Origin: Flavobacterium tructae
Lineage (GTDB): Bacteria > Bacteroidota > Bacteroidia > Flavobacteriales > Flavobacteriaceae
NCBI RefSeq assembly: GCF_002217475.1
Contig: NZ_MUHH01000022.1
Coordinates: forward strand, 110,730-174,729
Length of the DNA stretch: 64,000 bases
Direction: 5' to 3'
Shown here: piece by piece, positions 46,281-55,592 of the stretch
Layout: each line of letters starts with the position of its first letter
Position numbering within the stretch: the stretch's first letter is position 1
The notes under the pieces: model-generated
Database searches by the model: none
What the model was told of the DNA's origin: nothing
The model's input: only the letters and a program-made list of their open reading frames with translations
Position numbers and translations under genes: made by a program

Positions 46281-47810
46281 TTACTTGGTTTCAATCTCAA
46301 TTATTTTCTTCCCTTTTTCACCCATATAATGTGTAAGGATTTTTTCGTAAACCTTATATCCATCATCAACATTGGTAAAAATAATCAGGCCTTGTTTGGT
46401 TTTTGGAAGTAACAGGAAAATCGTCTGAACCCCATTGTCAGCTCCGCCATGTGACAAAGCAAAATCGTCATTTCCTAAATCATAAATCTCAAACCCTAAA
46501 CCAAAATATTTATTCTTTTTAGTTTGAACCTGATGTGCGGTCATGTCTTCGTAAACTTTTTTACTCAAACCGTCACTGTTCATCACGCTGCATAGAAATG
46601 TCCCGTAATCTTCAAGGGTTGTCAGCAAGTCATCGGCTGCACTTGCCGTTTTATTTTTGGTAGGCTCATAAGCATTCCCTTTATTGTCGTAACCAGTGGC
46701 ATATCGCGAAACATCGGTTATGGCGCCCCAGGTAAATTTGGTGTCATTTATTTTTAACGGTTTAAAAATCAATTCATCCGCTAATTGATCCAGTGATTTA
46801 TGAAACTTTTTTTCCAGAGCCTTTCGCAAATATTCCATGCCTTCTCCCGAGTATTGGTATTTTGTTCCGGGTTTGAATTTGAAATCTAATTTGCCAGATT
46901 TGTTCATATACCTCCAATTCGGAAAACCGCTTTGATGACTTAAGATAATTCTCGTGGTTAATAATTTAGTATTCGGATCATTTGCGATATCCGGATCTGT
47001 CCAGTATTTGTATAGAGGCTCGTCGAGATCCCATTTTCCGGAACTTACCAATTTTAAAGTGACTATGGCAGTAATTGGCTTAGTCAAAGAAGCCACATTC
47101 CAAATGGTATTGTAAGGTGCAGCAACTCCTTTTTTAAGGTCACCAAAAACTTTTACTTCCTGTAGTTTCCCATCATTGATCACGCCAATACCCAGTGTCG
47201 GAACATTATTCTGAACCAGCCATTTTTTAATGGCAGCATCGTTGTCAAAGATATCCGATTGGGTGCCCGCTGTATTGGTCTCCTGATGATCGTAACTAAG
47301 AGATCTTTTAAGTTTCCATGCCCCATTTTCTAAAATCCATAGATGAGTAAATCGTGCAGTACTGCCAAATTTCTCCTTCACGTCTGCAAGAGATTCATTT
47401 TTTCCTGCTGATTTTTCGTAAAACTGATGAATTCCCATTTGAATGGCACCATATAACACGCCTTTTTGATATAACGGATAAACTTCGGTGCTGCCAGGAA
47501 CCAGGTATCTTCTGGCTTTGTAAGTTTCAACCGATTTACATAAGCCTTTTTTGAGATTGACTAAAAAAAGAGCCTTGTCCGAAGGACCGTCCTTGTCGTG
47601 ATAAAATTCAAAACTGTCACTGTAAAGATTTTCAAACTGGCTAATGTCGCAGGTATTAAAGCCAACATTAAAAAGAAGACTGTCTCGTGACATAATGATC
47701 TTATACAATTCGGAGCTTTTTTCTTCTTGAGAAAACCCGATTTGAGAGTGGAAAAGTAATACTCCAATTAAAAAAACTTTTAACGGGAAAATAGATGGAT
47801 TGATTTTCAT
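46281..47810 (-). CDS. DUF4440-type NTF2 domain fused to a beta-lactamase-like hydrolase
   Basis: About 509 residues from the ATG at 47810; the frame runs 17 codons further upstream, but the signal peptide MKINPSIFPLKVFLIGVLLF begins here. Residues about 35-165 are an NTF2-like DUF4440 domain (KIIMSRDSLLFNVGFNTCD, ILENGAWKLKRSLSYDHQ). Residues about 185-505 are a serine beta-lactamase/penicillin-binding fold: SxxK is S-L-T-K (NVASLTKPITAIV), but the second motif reads Y-S-G (YQYSGEGMEYL) where Y-x-N is usual. Thus the hydrolase may be altered. The AraC regulator gene is immediately upstream and transcribed the same way. Confidence 0.82.
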   Translation of the reverse strand: MKINPSIFPLKVFLIGVLLFHSQIGFSQEEKSSELYKIIMSRDSLLFNVGFNTCDISQFENLYSDSFEFYHDKDGPSDKALFLVNLKKGLCKSVETYKARRYLVPGSTEVYPLYQKGVLYGAIQMGIHQFYEKSAGKNESLADVKEKFGSTARFTHLWILENGAWKLKRSLSYDHQETNTAGTQSDIFDNDAAIKKWLVQNNVPTLGIGVINDGKLQEVKVFGDLKKGVAAPYNTIWNVASLTKPITAIVTLKLVSSGKWDLDEPLYKYWTDPDIANDPNTKLLTTRIILSHQSGFPNWRYMNKSGKLDFKFKPGTKYQYSGEGMEYLRKALEKKFHKSLDQLADELIFKPLKINDTKFTWGAITDVSRYATGYDNKGNAYEPTKNKTASAADDLLTTLEDYGTFLCSVMNSDGLSKKVYEDMTAHQVQTKKNKYFGLGFEIYDLGNDDFALSHGGADNGVQTIFLLLPKTKQGLIIFTNVDDGYKVYEKILTHYMGEKGKKIIEIETK

Positions 47811-47890
47811 TTTATATTTGGTTTGATTGATTGATGATTTTGCAATAGTACTGCAATCCAAAACCTAAAAATTGTACAAATGCGAAAATC

Positions 47891-48685
47891 TTATCTTTTT
47901 TTAGAAAGAAAGTACAAACTGGAGTTGAATGTTTTTGGAGTTGTTTTCATGACACCTTTAAATTGTTTTATAAAATGCGACTGGTCAAAATACTTATTGT
48001 AAAGTGCAACCTCTGTCAGACTGAGTTTCTCAGGATTCGAATGTACCATTTGATCTACGGATTTTCTGAACTTCAGAATCTGAATGTATTTTTTAATCGT
48101 AAGCCCAGTTGCCGTTTTAAACTTCATCTGCAACAACCGCTGAGAGACCTTTAAAATCCCGCTAATTTCGGAAACCGAGATTTCTTCGTTGTGAAGTCTG
48201 ATGATTTCGCAGATTTTTTCGATGGTATTTTTCTCTGAATGTGAAGCAGACAATTCTTCAAAATAAACATTAATAGCATGCAACAAATTTTTAGTAACAG
48301 CATCAGATTGTATTTTAAAGGGAAGCTCTTCGGGATTAATCCTGATAATTGAATCGCTAAAATGGCTTAAATCATATTGCGGAAACATCGAAAGCGTCCA
48401 GGGTTGGAATTGAATGATGGTTACTTTGGTCTTAGGTCTTATGTTGACCAAAACCTTGTTCGTCATTTGCGAACAAAAGTAAAATCCTTCGTTCATCTCA
48501 TATTTTCGCTTACTGGTGTGTACTTCTATTGATTCGCCACTAATAAGAGCGAGATTAAAGCAGCCGTTGGGTAAGACAAGCTTATTTTCAACTGTTGTTT
48601 TACCATTGCCATTATCCAGACACCAGATTTTGGTAACAAATCGCTCGCTTTTTTCGCTTACATAATGTTCTGAATAGAGGTTCAT
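47891..48685 (-). CDS. AraC-family transcriptional regulator
   Basis: 264 residues. A C-terminal AraC HTH (about 165-258) has KFKTATGLTIKKYIQILKFRKS and NKYFDQSHFIKQFKGVMKTTPKTF, with both helix-turn-helix motifs present. The N-terminal half (about 1-150) is the DUF6597-like sensor domain of this subgroup. It is directly upstream of the DUF4440/beta-lactamase fusion gene on the same strand (81-nt gap), so that gene is its probable target. The signal is unknown. Confidence 0.87.
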   Translation of the reverse strand: MNLYSEHYVSEKSERFVTKIWCLDNGNGKTTVENKLVLPNGCFNLALISGESIEVHTSKRKYEMNEGFYFCSQMTNKVLVNIRPKTKVTIIQFQPWTLSMFPQYDLSHFSDSIIRINPEELPFKIQSDAVTKNLLHAINVYFEELSASHSEKNTIEKICEIIRLHNEEISVSEISGILKVSQRLLQMKFKTATGLTIKKYIQILKFRKSVDQMVHSNPEKLSLTEVALYNKYFDQSHFIKQFKGVMKTTPKTFNSSLYFLSKKR

Positions 48686-48714
48686 TTTGAGATTATGTTT
48701 GGATGAGTTGTGAC

Positions 48715-49272
48715 CTATGATTTTTCAACTGAACAATACAGTAAATAATTTTGAATTCTTTCTAAAAGTCTTTTTTCTAAATAAGCGTTGCTGCCTTTAA
48801 GTGTATTTAGTATTTGTAGCGCTTGATTATGATATTCTTTTATCTTTTCTAAACTCCAGTCTTCTGGCGGAACCTGTAAATTAGTTATTCTGTCAGCTAA
48901 TTTCACAGCCCACACTTCTTTTGATAATGCTTTAATTCGGACCAGACTATCGGTCATTCTTTCTTCTTTAGGTATCTTAGAATTCTTGGTTAGTGCCAGG
49001 ACGGCCTGAGCAATTTCTTCATCAAATTCCGCTACAAGTTCTTCAAAAGTAGTTGCTGTATCTTCCAGAATATCGTGGAGTAATGCAATTTGAATTGCAA
49101 ATGCAGTATTAAAAGACGTTGTGTTTTGCGAAGCAAATAGAATTTCCATGGTTACATTGCTTAAATGAACAACATAAGGTAAATTGGTTCCGGGAATTAC
49201 CTGATTCTGATCGGCGTGTCTTTTTGCAGCAAATTTTAGGGTTCTTTGATAGATAGTCTGTAATTCAGTCAT
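48715..49272 (-). CDS. HD-domain small alarmone hydrolase (MESH1/SpoT-like)
   Basis: 185 residues, the size of MESH1-type stand-alone hydrolases. It keeps the metal and catalytic motifs of SpoT hydrolase: HLSNV (H), LLHDILEDT (HD and ED), and KLADRITNL (D). There is no synthetase or TGS/ACT domain. Family knowledge: such enzymes degrade (p)ppGpp, or NADPH in animal MESH1. It starts 30 nt from the AraC gene but on a separate transcript. Whether the substrate is an alarmone cannot be told from sequence. Confidence 0.85.
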   Translation of the reverse strand: MTELQTIYQRTLKFAAKRHADQNQVIPGTNLPYVVHLSNVTMEILFASQNTTSFNTAFAIQIALLHDILEDTATTFEELVAEFDEEIAQAVLALTKNSKIPKEERMTDSLVRIKALSKEVWAVKLADRITNLQVPPEDWSLEKIKEYHNQALQILNTLKGSNAYLEKRLLERIQNYLLYCSVEKS

Positions 49273-49336
49273 AGAAGAGGTACTTTAGGAGAAGCTAAAA
49301 TACCATTTTTCTATCACAATAGTTGAGGCGCTTTTC

Positions 49337-49930
49337 CTATATAAATTCAGGAAAGTAATTCGTTTTAACTGCTTGCCACTCTTCGGAAATAATACTGTAA
49401 TAAACATCATCTTTACTTTTTCCTTCCGAATCGATATAATTGTTTCTGAAAAGACCTTCTTTGGTTGCTCCCAGTTTTTCAATTGCCCGTTGTGACTTTC
49501 TGTTTTCAAGATCAGCGCTGAATTGTATTCTTCTGAATTGAATGGCTTCAAATCCAAAATTTAGCAACTCAAATTTACAGGCTTTGTTTAAGCCGGCTCC
49601 CTGAAAATTTTCCCCGTACCAGGTCCAGCCAATTTCACATTTCTGACTTGCAAGATTCAGGTAGCCGTATCTGGTACTTCCTGCAATCCGATTGGTGGCT
49701 TTATCAATGATTAAAAAAGGATAACAAATCCCGGCGGCTTTTTGCTGTAGAGTATTTTGAATGTAATTTTCAAAATCTTTCTCATCGCGAACGTACATGC
49801 CCATGTATTTCCAGATCCCATCGTCAAAAATGATTTCTTTGAGTTCAATGTTTCTTCGACTCTCAAACGGAATTAATAGTACTTTTTCGTTTTCCAGAAT
49901 AATTTCTGATTGTAAAATTGTGCTGTCCAT
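49337..49930 (-). CDS. GNAT acetyltransferase (RimJ/L-like)
   Basis: 197 residues. The RimJ/RimL pattern is visible: LIPFESRRNIELKEIIFDDG at the N-terminus, GSTRYGYLNLASQKCEIGWTWYG in the middle, and the acetyl-CoA loop with ENFQGAGLNKACKFELLNFGFE and a RRIQFSADLENRKSQRAIEKLGATKEG end. Family members acetylate ribosomal protein N-termini or small amines. The substrate is unknown. It lies just upstream of the MESH1-like gene on the same strand. Confidence 0.85.
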   Translation of the reverse strand: MDSTILQSEIILENEKVLLIPFESRRNIELKEIIFDDGIWKYMGMYVRDEKDFENYIQNTLQQKAAGICYPFLIIDKATNRIAGSTRYGYLNLASQKCEIGWTWYGENFQGAGLNKACKFELLNFGFEAIQFRRIQFSADLENRKSQRAIEKLGATKEGLFRNNYIDSEGKSKDDVYYSIISEEWQAVKTNYFPEFI

Positions 49931-50149
49931 GATTCTGATATATATTAAGGTAAAACCGAAAGCGAATGTAAGAGTTTAAATTTTTTAGATAAATCGAATA
50001 AAATAACATTTTGTTATATTTTTAAATTAACCCGGAATCCTGGCAAAAATCCAAACGGTTGTGAGTTGCTACAGTAAATAATTGATTTATTTTAAAGCTT
50101 ATGTACAATTATTACTTATTTTTACGATCTTATATTTAGATTTTTCTTG

Positions 50150-51490
50150 ATGCAAACTCCACTAAAAATTGCTGTTGTTGGTTCCGGATTAGTAGGATCA
50201 CTCTTGGCGATTTATCTTAAAAAAGCAGGTCATACCGTTCATGTTTATGATCGTAGTCCTGATATCCGTAAAATTAATTTCTCAGGTCGTTCTATAAATC
50301 TGGCAATGTCAAATCGGGGCTGGAAAGCACTTGACGGCGTTGGTGTTGGAGATGCCGTTCGGGAAATTGCTATCCCAATGGACAAACGCGCCATTCATTT
50401 GGTAGACAAACTCAATTTTCAGAACTACGGTCAGGAAGGCGAGTCCATTTATTCTATTTCCAGAGGAACTTTAAACCGGAAAATGATTGATCTTGCGGAA
50501 GAAGCAGGTGCAGAATTTCTTTTCGAACAAAAAATTTGGGACGTGACGTTAAATGATGCTACGTTACATATAGGTGAAACCGAAAGAGGAGAGTGGGAAG
50601 AGAAAAAGTACGATATGGTTTTTGGTGCTGATGGTGCTTTCTCAAGAATACGACACCGAATGCAGCGTCAGAGCATGTTCAATTATTCCCAGGAATTTTT
50701 GAATATGGGCTACAAAGAGCTAAACATCCCGGCAAATGCAGATGCTTCACATAAATTAGATAAAAACTCTTTTCATATATGGCCACGTGGCGAATACATG
50801 TTAATTGCACTTCCTAATCTCGATGGAAGTTTTACCTGTACTTTGTTTATGCCTTTTGAAGGCGAAAATTCATTTGCGTCGCTTACAGATCGTAAAATGG
50901 TTGAAGATTTCTTTTTGAAGAATTTCCCCGACTCGATCGAAGTAATCCCTGAACTGGCAAATGATTTCTTTAAAAATCCAACCAGTACTTTGGTAACCAT
51001 GAAATGTTTTCCGTGGACATACGAAGATAAAATTGCTTTAATCGGAGATGCTTGTCATGCCATTGTTCCGTTTTACGGACAAGGAATGAATGCGGGTTTT
51101 GAAGATATCACCGTTTTAAGTGAAATGATTGGAAAATATGGAGACGATTGGAAGAAAATCTTCTCAGAGTATCAAATTTCACGTAAACCGAATGCCGATG
51201 CAATTGCCGAATTGTCTTATCGCAATTTTATGGAGATGAGTACCAAAACGGCTGATGAAAAATTCTTATTGCAAAAGAAAATCGAAAAAGCATTCTCAGA
51301 TAAACATCCTGATAAATGGATTCCGCTTTACAGTCGCGTAACCTTTAGTGATCGTCCTTATTCCGAAGCTTTGGCAATTGGCGATTTTCAAAATGTAATA
51401 ATGGAAGAAGTTTTACGAATAGAAAATATTGAAAACATCTGGAACAGTCCGGAAGTAGAAAATAAAATACTGGAATTACTTCAGAAATAA
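50150..51490 (+). CDS. kmo: kynurenine 3-monooxygenase
   Basis: 446 residues from the ATG at 50150; the frame also has a TTG one codon earlier. It is an FAD-dependent hydroxylase that converts kynurenine to 3-hydroxykynurenine. It has GxGxxG in AVVGSGLVGSLLAIYLKKAG, the DG motif in VFGADGAFSRIRHRM, and GD in GDACHAIVPFYGQGMNAGFED. The early PDIRKINFSGRSINLAMSNRG matches kynurenine monooxygenases. The kynU gene is 14 kb away, so the two catabolic genes are not in one operon here. Confidence 0.93.
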   Translation: MQTPLKIAVVGSGLVGSLLAIYLKKAGHTVHVYDRSPDIRKINFSGRSINLAMSNRGWKALDGVGVGDAVREIAIPMDKRAIHLVDKLNFQNYGQEGESIYSISRGTLNRKMIDLAEEAGAEFLFEQKIWDVTLNDATLHIGETERGEWEEKKYDMVFGADGAFSRIRHRMQRQSMFNYSQEFLNMGYKELNIPANADASHKLDKNSFHIWPRGEYMLIALPNLDGSFTCTLFMPFEGENSFASLTDRKMVEDFFLKNFPDSIEVIPELANDFFKNPTSTLVTMKCFPWTYEDKIALIGDACHAIVPFYGQGMNAGFEDITVLSEMIGKYGDDWKKIFSEYQISRKPNADAIAELSYRNFMEMSTKTADEKFLLQKKIEKAFSDKHPDKWIPLYSRVTFSDRPYSEALAIGDFQNVIMEEVLRIENIENIWNSPEVENKILELLQK

Positions 51491-51579
51491 ATCAATCTCA
51501 AAAAGCAATATCAATAACAATGACAATGTCTCCATCAGTTTCAAATTGATTTTTGACATTGTCATTGATTTTTGATAGG

Positions 51580-53097
51580 TTATTTCTTGAAGATTTTGGA
51601 CAGGACTCCAAAAACACCTCTTATAAAAGTAGCGCTGGTAACCACTTTTAAAACCGATTTACCAACTACACTTGCTGTGCTTGGTTCAGATTTAGATGAT
51701 TTTGCCGGTGTTTCTTCTTCCTGTTCTGCAGCCGCCTGAGTGGCATCTTCAATTTTCTTATTCAGAATTTCATAAGCGCTCTCCCGATCAATCTCTTCAA
51801 GGTATTTTTTTACGAGTTTCGATTTGCTGTTGATCCCTTCAATTTCTTCAGCAGTTAACACATCCATTCGACTCATAGGTGCACGCATCATAGTCGCTAC
51901 AAGCGGAGTAGGGACTCCTTTTTCATTCAATGCAGTTACCAAAGCCTCCCCAATTCCTAAACTGGTTAGTAACTCATCTGTCTTATAATAAGGAGAAGTT
52001 GGATAATTGTCTGCTGTTTTTTTAATCGCCTGACGGTCATTGGCAGTAAAAGCTCTTAGCGCATGCTGAATTTTTAAACCCAATTGTGCCAATACACCAC
52101 TCGGAACGTCCATTGGATTCTGAGTTACAAAATAAATTCCAACCCCTTTAGAACGTATTAGTTTTACAATCGTTTCGATTTGTTCCAGAAGAGCCTTGCT
52201 GGCTTCATTGAAAATTAAATGTGCTTCATCAATAAAAATAACCAGTTCAGGTTGTACAACATCTCCTTTTTCCGGCATTTGCTGATAAATCTCAGCCAAT
52301 AAACTCAGCATAAAAGTCGAGAATAATTTAGGTTTGTCCTGAATATCCGTCAAACGAATAATGTTTACATAACCCTTTCCGTTTTCATCAATTCGCATTA
52401 AATCATCAATTTCAAACGAAAGTTCACCAAAGAACAAGTCACCGCCTTGCTGCTCTAATTCTATGATTTTTCTCAAAATCGTTCCTGTAGTTGCGGTTGA
52501 AATTTTGCCATAATTGGCAGATATTTCATCTTTGCCTTCCTCGGTAATATAATTAAGGACCTTTTTAATATCCTTTAAATCCAAAAGCGGCATTTTATTA
52601 TCATCACAGTATTTAAAGATAACGGCAACCACACCCGCCTGGGTATCATTCAGGTCTAATATTCTGGAAAACAATACCGGTCCGAACTCCGAAACAGTAG
52701 CTCTTAAGCGAACTCCGTTCTGTTTTGAGAGAGACATTAATTCAACAGGAAAAGAAGCTATATTATAAGGTATGTTTATTTTAGCATGACGCTCTGTTAT
52801 AAAACCTTCTTCTTTACCTTCTTCGGCGATTCCACTAAAGTCACCTTTAATATCCATCATCAAAACAGGAACTCCCACATTCGAAAGCTGCTCAGAGAAA
52901 ACCTGTATCGTTTTGGTTTTTCCGGTTCCCGTTGCCCCCGCAATCAACCCGTGACGGTTTAATGTTTTCAGAGGAATTTTGACATGAGCTTCTCCAAGTG
53001 GTTCTCCGTCCAGAATGGCGCTTCCAAGAACAATACTATCTCCCTTCGAAGAATAGCCATTGTTGATATCCTGAATGAAATTGTCTTTTTTATTCAT
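51580..53097 (-). CDS. HerA/DUF853-family ATPase
   Basis: 505 residues. Walker A is GATGTGKTKT (about residues 53-62) and Walker B is LVIFIDEAHLIF. Between them is the conserved DUF853 core (PVLMMDIKGDFSGIAEEGKEEGF, GPVLFSRILDLNDTQAGVV). The family is YjgR-like, related to HerA helicase but with no known DNA partner. The C-terminal tail (from about 440) is acidic and low complexity. It is divergent from the ExbB operon across a 379-bp spacer. Confidence 0.88.
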   Translation of the reverse strand: MNKKDNFIQDINNGYSSKGDSIVLGSAILDGEPLGEAHVKIPLKTLNRHGLIAGATGTGKTKTIQVFSEQLSNVGVPVLMMDIKGDFSGIAEEGKEEGFITERHAKINIPYNIASFPVELMSLSKQNGVRLRATVSEFGPVLFSRILDLNDTQAGVVAVIFKYCDDNKMPLLDLKDIKKVLNYITEEGKDEISANYGKISTATTGTILRKIIELEQQGGDLFFGELSFEIDDLMRIDENGKGYVNIIRLTDIQDKPKLFSTFMLSLLAEIYQQMPEKGDVVQPELVIFIDEAHLIFNEASKALLEQIETIVKLIRSKGVGIYFVTQNPMDVPSGVLAQLGLKIQHALRAFTANDRQAIKKTADNYPTSPYYKTDELLTSLGIGEALVTALNEKGVPTPLVATMMRAPMSRMDVLTAEEIEGINSKSKLVKKYLEEIDRESAYEILNKKIEDATQAAAEQEEETPAKSSKSEPSTASVVGKSVLKVVTSATFIRGVFGVLSKIFKK

Positions 53098-53476
53098 GTT
53101 TTTATTTGTAATTTAGATGATTATAAGAGGTTTGCTAGGTTTATTAACATTTTAGGCTGTTTTTCTTTAGTAGGAAAAAACTTTTTTGGGTTAAAAAAAA
53201 TATAAAAAACAATTTCGCAACTTTTTAAGAAGATATCAATGGAATGTTTGAATATTTACTAAAACGTTGTAATTTTCCCATTATTAGCCCTTATTTTTGT
53301 TTTATCTAAAAAATGATATCGGCAATTTAATGAGATATTTTTTAAATTGACGTTAAATTTCCTTCAATTAAATTAAAAAAAGTTTTTTTATTTAAACTAA
53401 ACGTATAAATTTGCTCCTCTACAAGTTAAATATAACTAAAAAATAAAATTATTTAAAACTATTAAAATTAAAAAAA
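53098..53476. other. 379-bp spacer between the HerA gene and exbB
   Basis: Strongly AT-rich with long A and T runs. It holds the exbB -7 element TAAATTTG (53406-53413), about 64 nt before the exbB ATG; no good TTG lies at the -33 position. No gene. Confidence 0.55.
53406..53413 (+). promoter_or_regulatory. -7 promoter element of the TonB operon
   Basis: TAAATTTG, exact match to TAnnTTTG, ahead of exbB. It is the only one found for the whole 53.5-59.2 kb operon. Confidence 0.6.
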
Positions 53477-54301
53477 ATGGCAAACGTTAAAGTTAAAAAA
53501 GAAAGCACTTCAAACGGAGGAGGAATGATCACTGGAATCATTATTGTAGCGTGTATTTTAGTTGGGGTGTTTATTTGGAAAGTAATCATGGGAGATGCAG
53601 CTAACTTTGAAGGAGGAAATCCAGAAACTGGTCACCCTATCAATACATTAGGACAGGTTTATAAAGGAGGTTTTATCGTACCAGTATTATTAGGTATGTT
53701 TTTAATGGTTGTTGTTTTTTCTATTGAAAGATTTATTGTTATCGGTAAAGCTGCTGGTAAAGCTAACTTAGATACATTTATGAAAAATGTACAAGGAAGC
53801 ATTAAAGAAGGAAACATCGAGGCTGCTATCGCTTCATGTGACAAACAACAAGGTTCAGTTGCAAATGCAATTAAATCTGCTTTGATTAAATATCAAGATG
53901 TTAAAAAAGAAGGTTTCAACAGTGAAGAAGCTTCAGAAGTAATCCACAAAGAAATCGAAGAGGCAACTTCATTAGAAATGCCAATGTTAGAAAAAAACAT
54001 GACTATTATCTCTACTTTAGTATCATTAGGAACTTTAGGAGGATTATTAGGAACAGTATCTGGTATGATTAAAGCGTTTGGTGCGTTAGCTTCTGCTGGA
54101 ACTCCAGACCAGGCTGCTCTTGCAACAGGTATTTCTGAGGCACTTATCAACACTGCAACAGGTATCTCTACTTCAATCTTAGCGATCGTTTCTTACAACT
54201 TCTTTACTGCTAAAATTGATGATTTAACTTACTCTATCGATGAGGCTGGTACTACAATCGTAAATACTTACAGAAGATTCAGAGGAAGTTTGAAACAATA
54301 A
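53477..54301 (+). CDS. exbB: ExbB/TolQ-family proton channel
   Basis: 274 residues. A first membrane segment lies at about 18-37, a second at 73-95, and the conserved C-terminal half with STLVSLGTLGGLLGTVSGMI (the ExbB/TolQ signature) and GISTSILAIVSYNFF lies beyond residue 170. The N-terminal extra segment with MITGIIIVACILVGVFIWKV is the typical Bacteroidota extension. It forms the proton channel that powers TonB. It starts an operon with two exbD genes, tonB and three more genes. Confidence 0.93.
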   Translation: MANVKVKKESTSNGGGMITGIIIVACILVGVFIWKVIMGDAANFEGGNPETGHPINTLGQVYKGGFIVPVLLGMFLMVVVFSIERFIVIGKAAGKANLDTFMKNVQGSIKEGNIEAAIASCDKQQGSVANAIKSALIKYQDVKKEGFNSEEASEVIHKEIEEATSLEMPMLEKNMTIISTLVSLGTLGGLLGTVSGMIKAFGALASAGTPDQAALATGISEALINTATGISTSILAIVSYNFFTAKIDDLTYSIDEAGTTIVNTYRRFRGSLKQ

Positions 54302-54353
54302 TTAATTTTTGATATTATATAATTAATTATTTATCAAAATAAAATAAAAGAGA

Positions 54354-54980
54354 ATGGCTAAAATAAAAATGAAAAAAAAGTCAACATCGACAGATATGAC
54401 TGCCATGTGTGATGTTGCGTTCCTTTTGCTTACGTTCTTTATTTTGACCGCTACTGCTAAGGTGCCAGAAGCACTTCCTGTAGATATGCCTTCTTCTACT
54501 GTTCAAAGTAAATTACCAGATTCTGATTTGGCAATTATTACGATCGGTAAAGGAGCAGACGGAAAAAGCAAAGTGTTTTTTGATATCAAAGGAAGAGAGA
54601 TTCGTAAAAGAACTCTTGAAGGAATGGGAGCTAAATTTGGTGTGACTTTCTCAGAAGATGATAAAACTAAATTTGCCTTAATGGATGACTTCGGTGTACC
54701 AGTAGCAAATTTGAAACAAATTATCGCTATGAAAGCTGCGGATAGAGTGAAAGCTGATCAACCTGGAATTCCAATTGATTCTTTAGACAATCAATTAAAA
54801 GAATGGCTTTTGGTTTCAAGAAGAGCCGCAATTGACCTTGATGATAAAGAATTGCAGATTGCGATCAAAGGTGACGCTAAAGAGCAGTATCCACAAATCA
54901 AAAAGATTATGGATATTTTACAAGATCAAAAAATCAATTCCTTTAACTTAGTTACAGGTATGAGAGGAAAAGACTTTTAA
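54354..54980 (+). CDS. exbD: ExbD/TolR-family biopolymer transporter (first copy)
   Basis: 208 residues. One N-terminal membrane segment carries the proton-conducting Asp in MTAMCDVAFLLLTFFIL (D20), followed by a periplasmic domain longer than in E. coli ExbD. It lies 52 nt after exbB and 19 nt before the second exbD. The Bacteroidota ExbD pair probably forms a heterodimer inside the ExbB ring. Confidence 0.9.
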   Translation: MAKIKMKKKSTSTDMTAMCDVAFLLLTFFILTATAKVPEALPVDMPSSTVQSKLPDSDLAIITIGKGADGKSKVFFDIKGREIRKRTLEGMGAKFGVTFSEDDKTKFALMDDFGVPVANLKQIIAMKAADRVKADQPGIPIDSLDNQLKEWLLVSRRAAIDLDDKELQIAIKGDAKEQYPQIKKIMDILQDQKINSFNLVTGMRGKDF

Positions 54981-54999
54981 TTAAAAAAGATACACTAAA

Positions 55000-55554
55000 A
55001 TGGCTGAATTAAATACCGGCGACGGTGGTGGCGGAAAAGGTGGTAAAGTAAGAAGTAAAAAGCAAAACTCGAAAGTCGATTTAACGGCGATGGTAGATTT
55101 GGCATTCTTATTGATCACATTCTTTATGTTAACCACATCGTTGTCAAAACCTCAATCGATGGATTTGTCTTTACCAGATAAAGATCCAGACGATAAGACA
55201 CCTCCAGTTAAGGTTGATGAGAATCGTACAATGACTGTTATGATGGGGGAAAACAATAAAATGGTTTATTATATGGGATTATTGGCAACACCTAAGGTTG
55301 GGCCTAAAGATATTGCATATGGTAAGGATGGTATTCGTAAGGAGTTATTGAAGCAAAAGAAAGAAGTATTAGCTTACTCTGCTGCTTTAGGAAAACCTAA
55401 GAATGGAATTATAGTTATCATTAAGCCAACTAAAAAAGCAACTTACCGCAATTTAGTTGATATGTTGGATGAGATGGCTATCACTGGAGTAGATACTTAT
55501 GCTATCGTTCCTGAGTTTTCACCTGAGGAAACAAAATTGATTGATAAACAATAA
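55000..55554 (+). CDS. exbD: ExbD/TolR-family biopolymer transporter (second copy)
   Basis: 184 residues. It has an N-terminal Gly/Lys-rich tail and then VDLTAMVDLAFLLITFFML with the conserved Asp in the membrane segment. The periplasmic part ends ITGVDTYAIVPEFSPEE, as in the paralogue family. It is distinct from the first copy in its periplasmic half. It lies 38 nt before tonB. Confidence 0.9.
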   Translation: MAELNTGDGGGGKGGKVRSKKQNSKVDLTAMVDLAFLLITFFMLTTSLSKPQSMDLSLPDKDPDDKTPPVKVDENRTMTVMMGENNKMVYYMGLLATPKVGPKDIAYGKDGIRKELLKQKKEVLAYSAALGKPKNGIIVIIKPTKKATYRNLVDMLDEMAITGVDTYAIVPEFSPEETKLIDKQ

Positions 55555-55592
55555 GGGTTGTCTTTTTTTGAACCTCCTAATAATCAAGAAAA

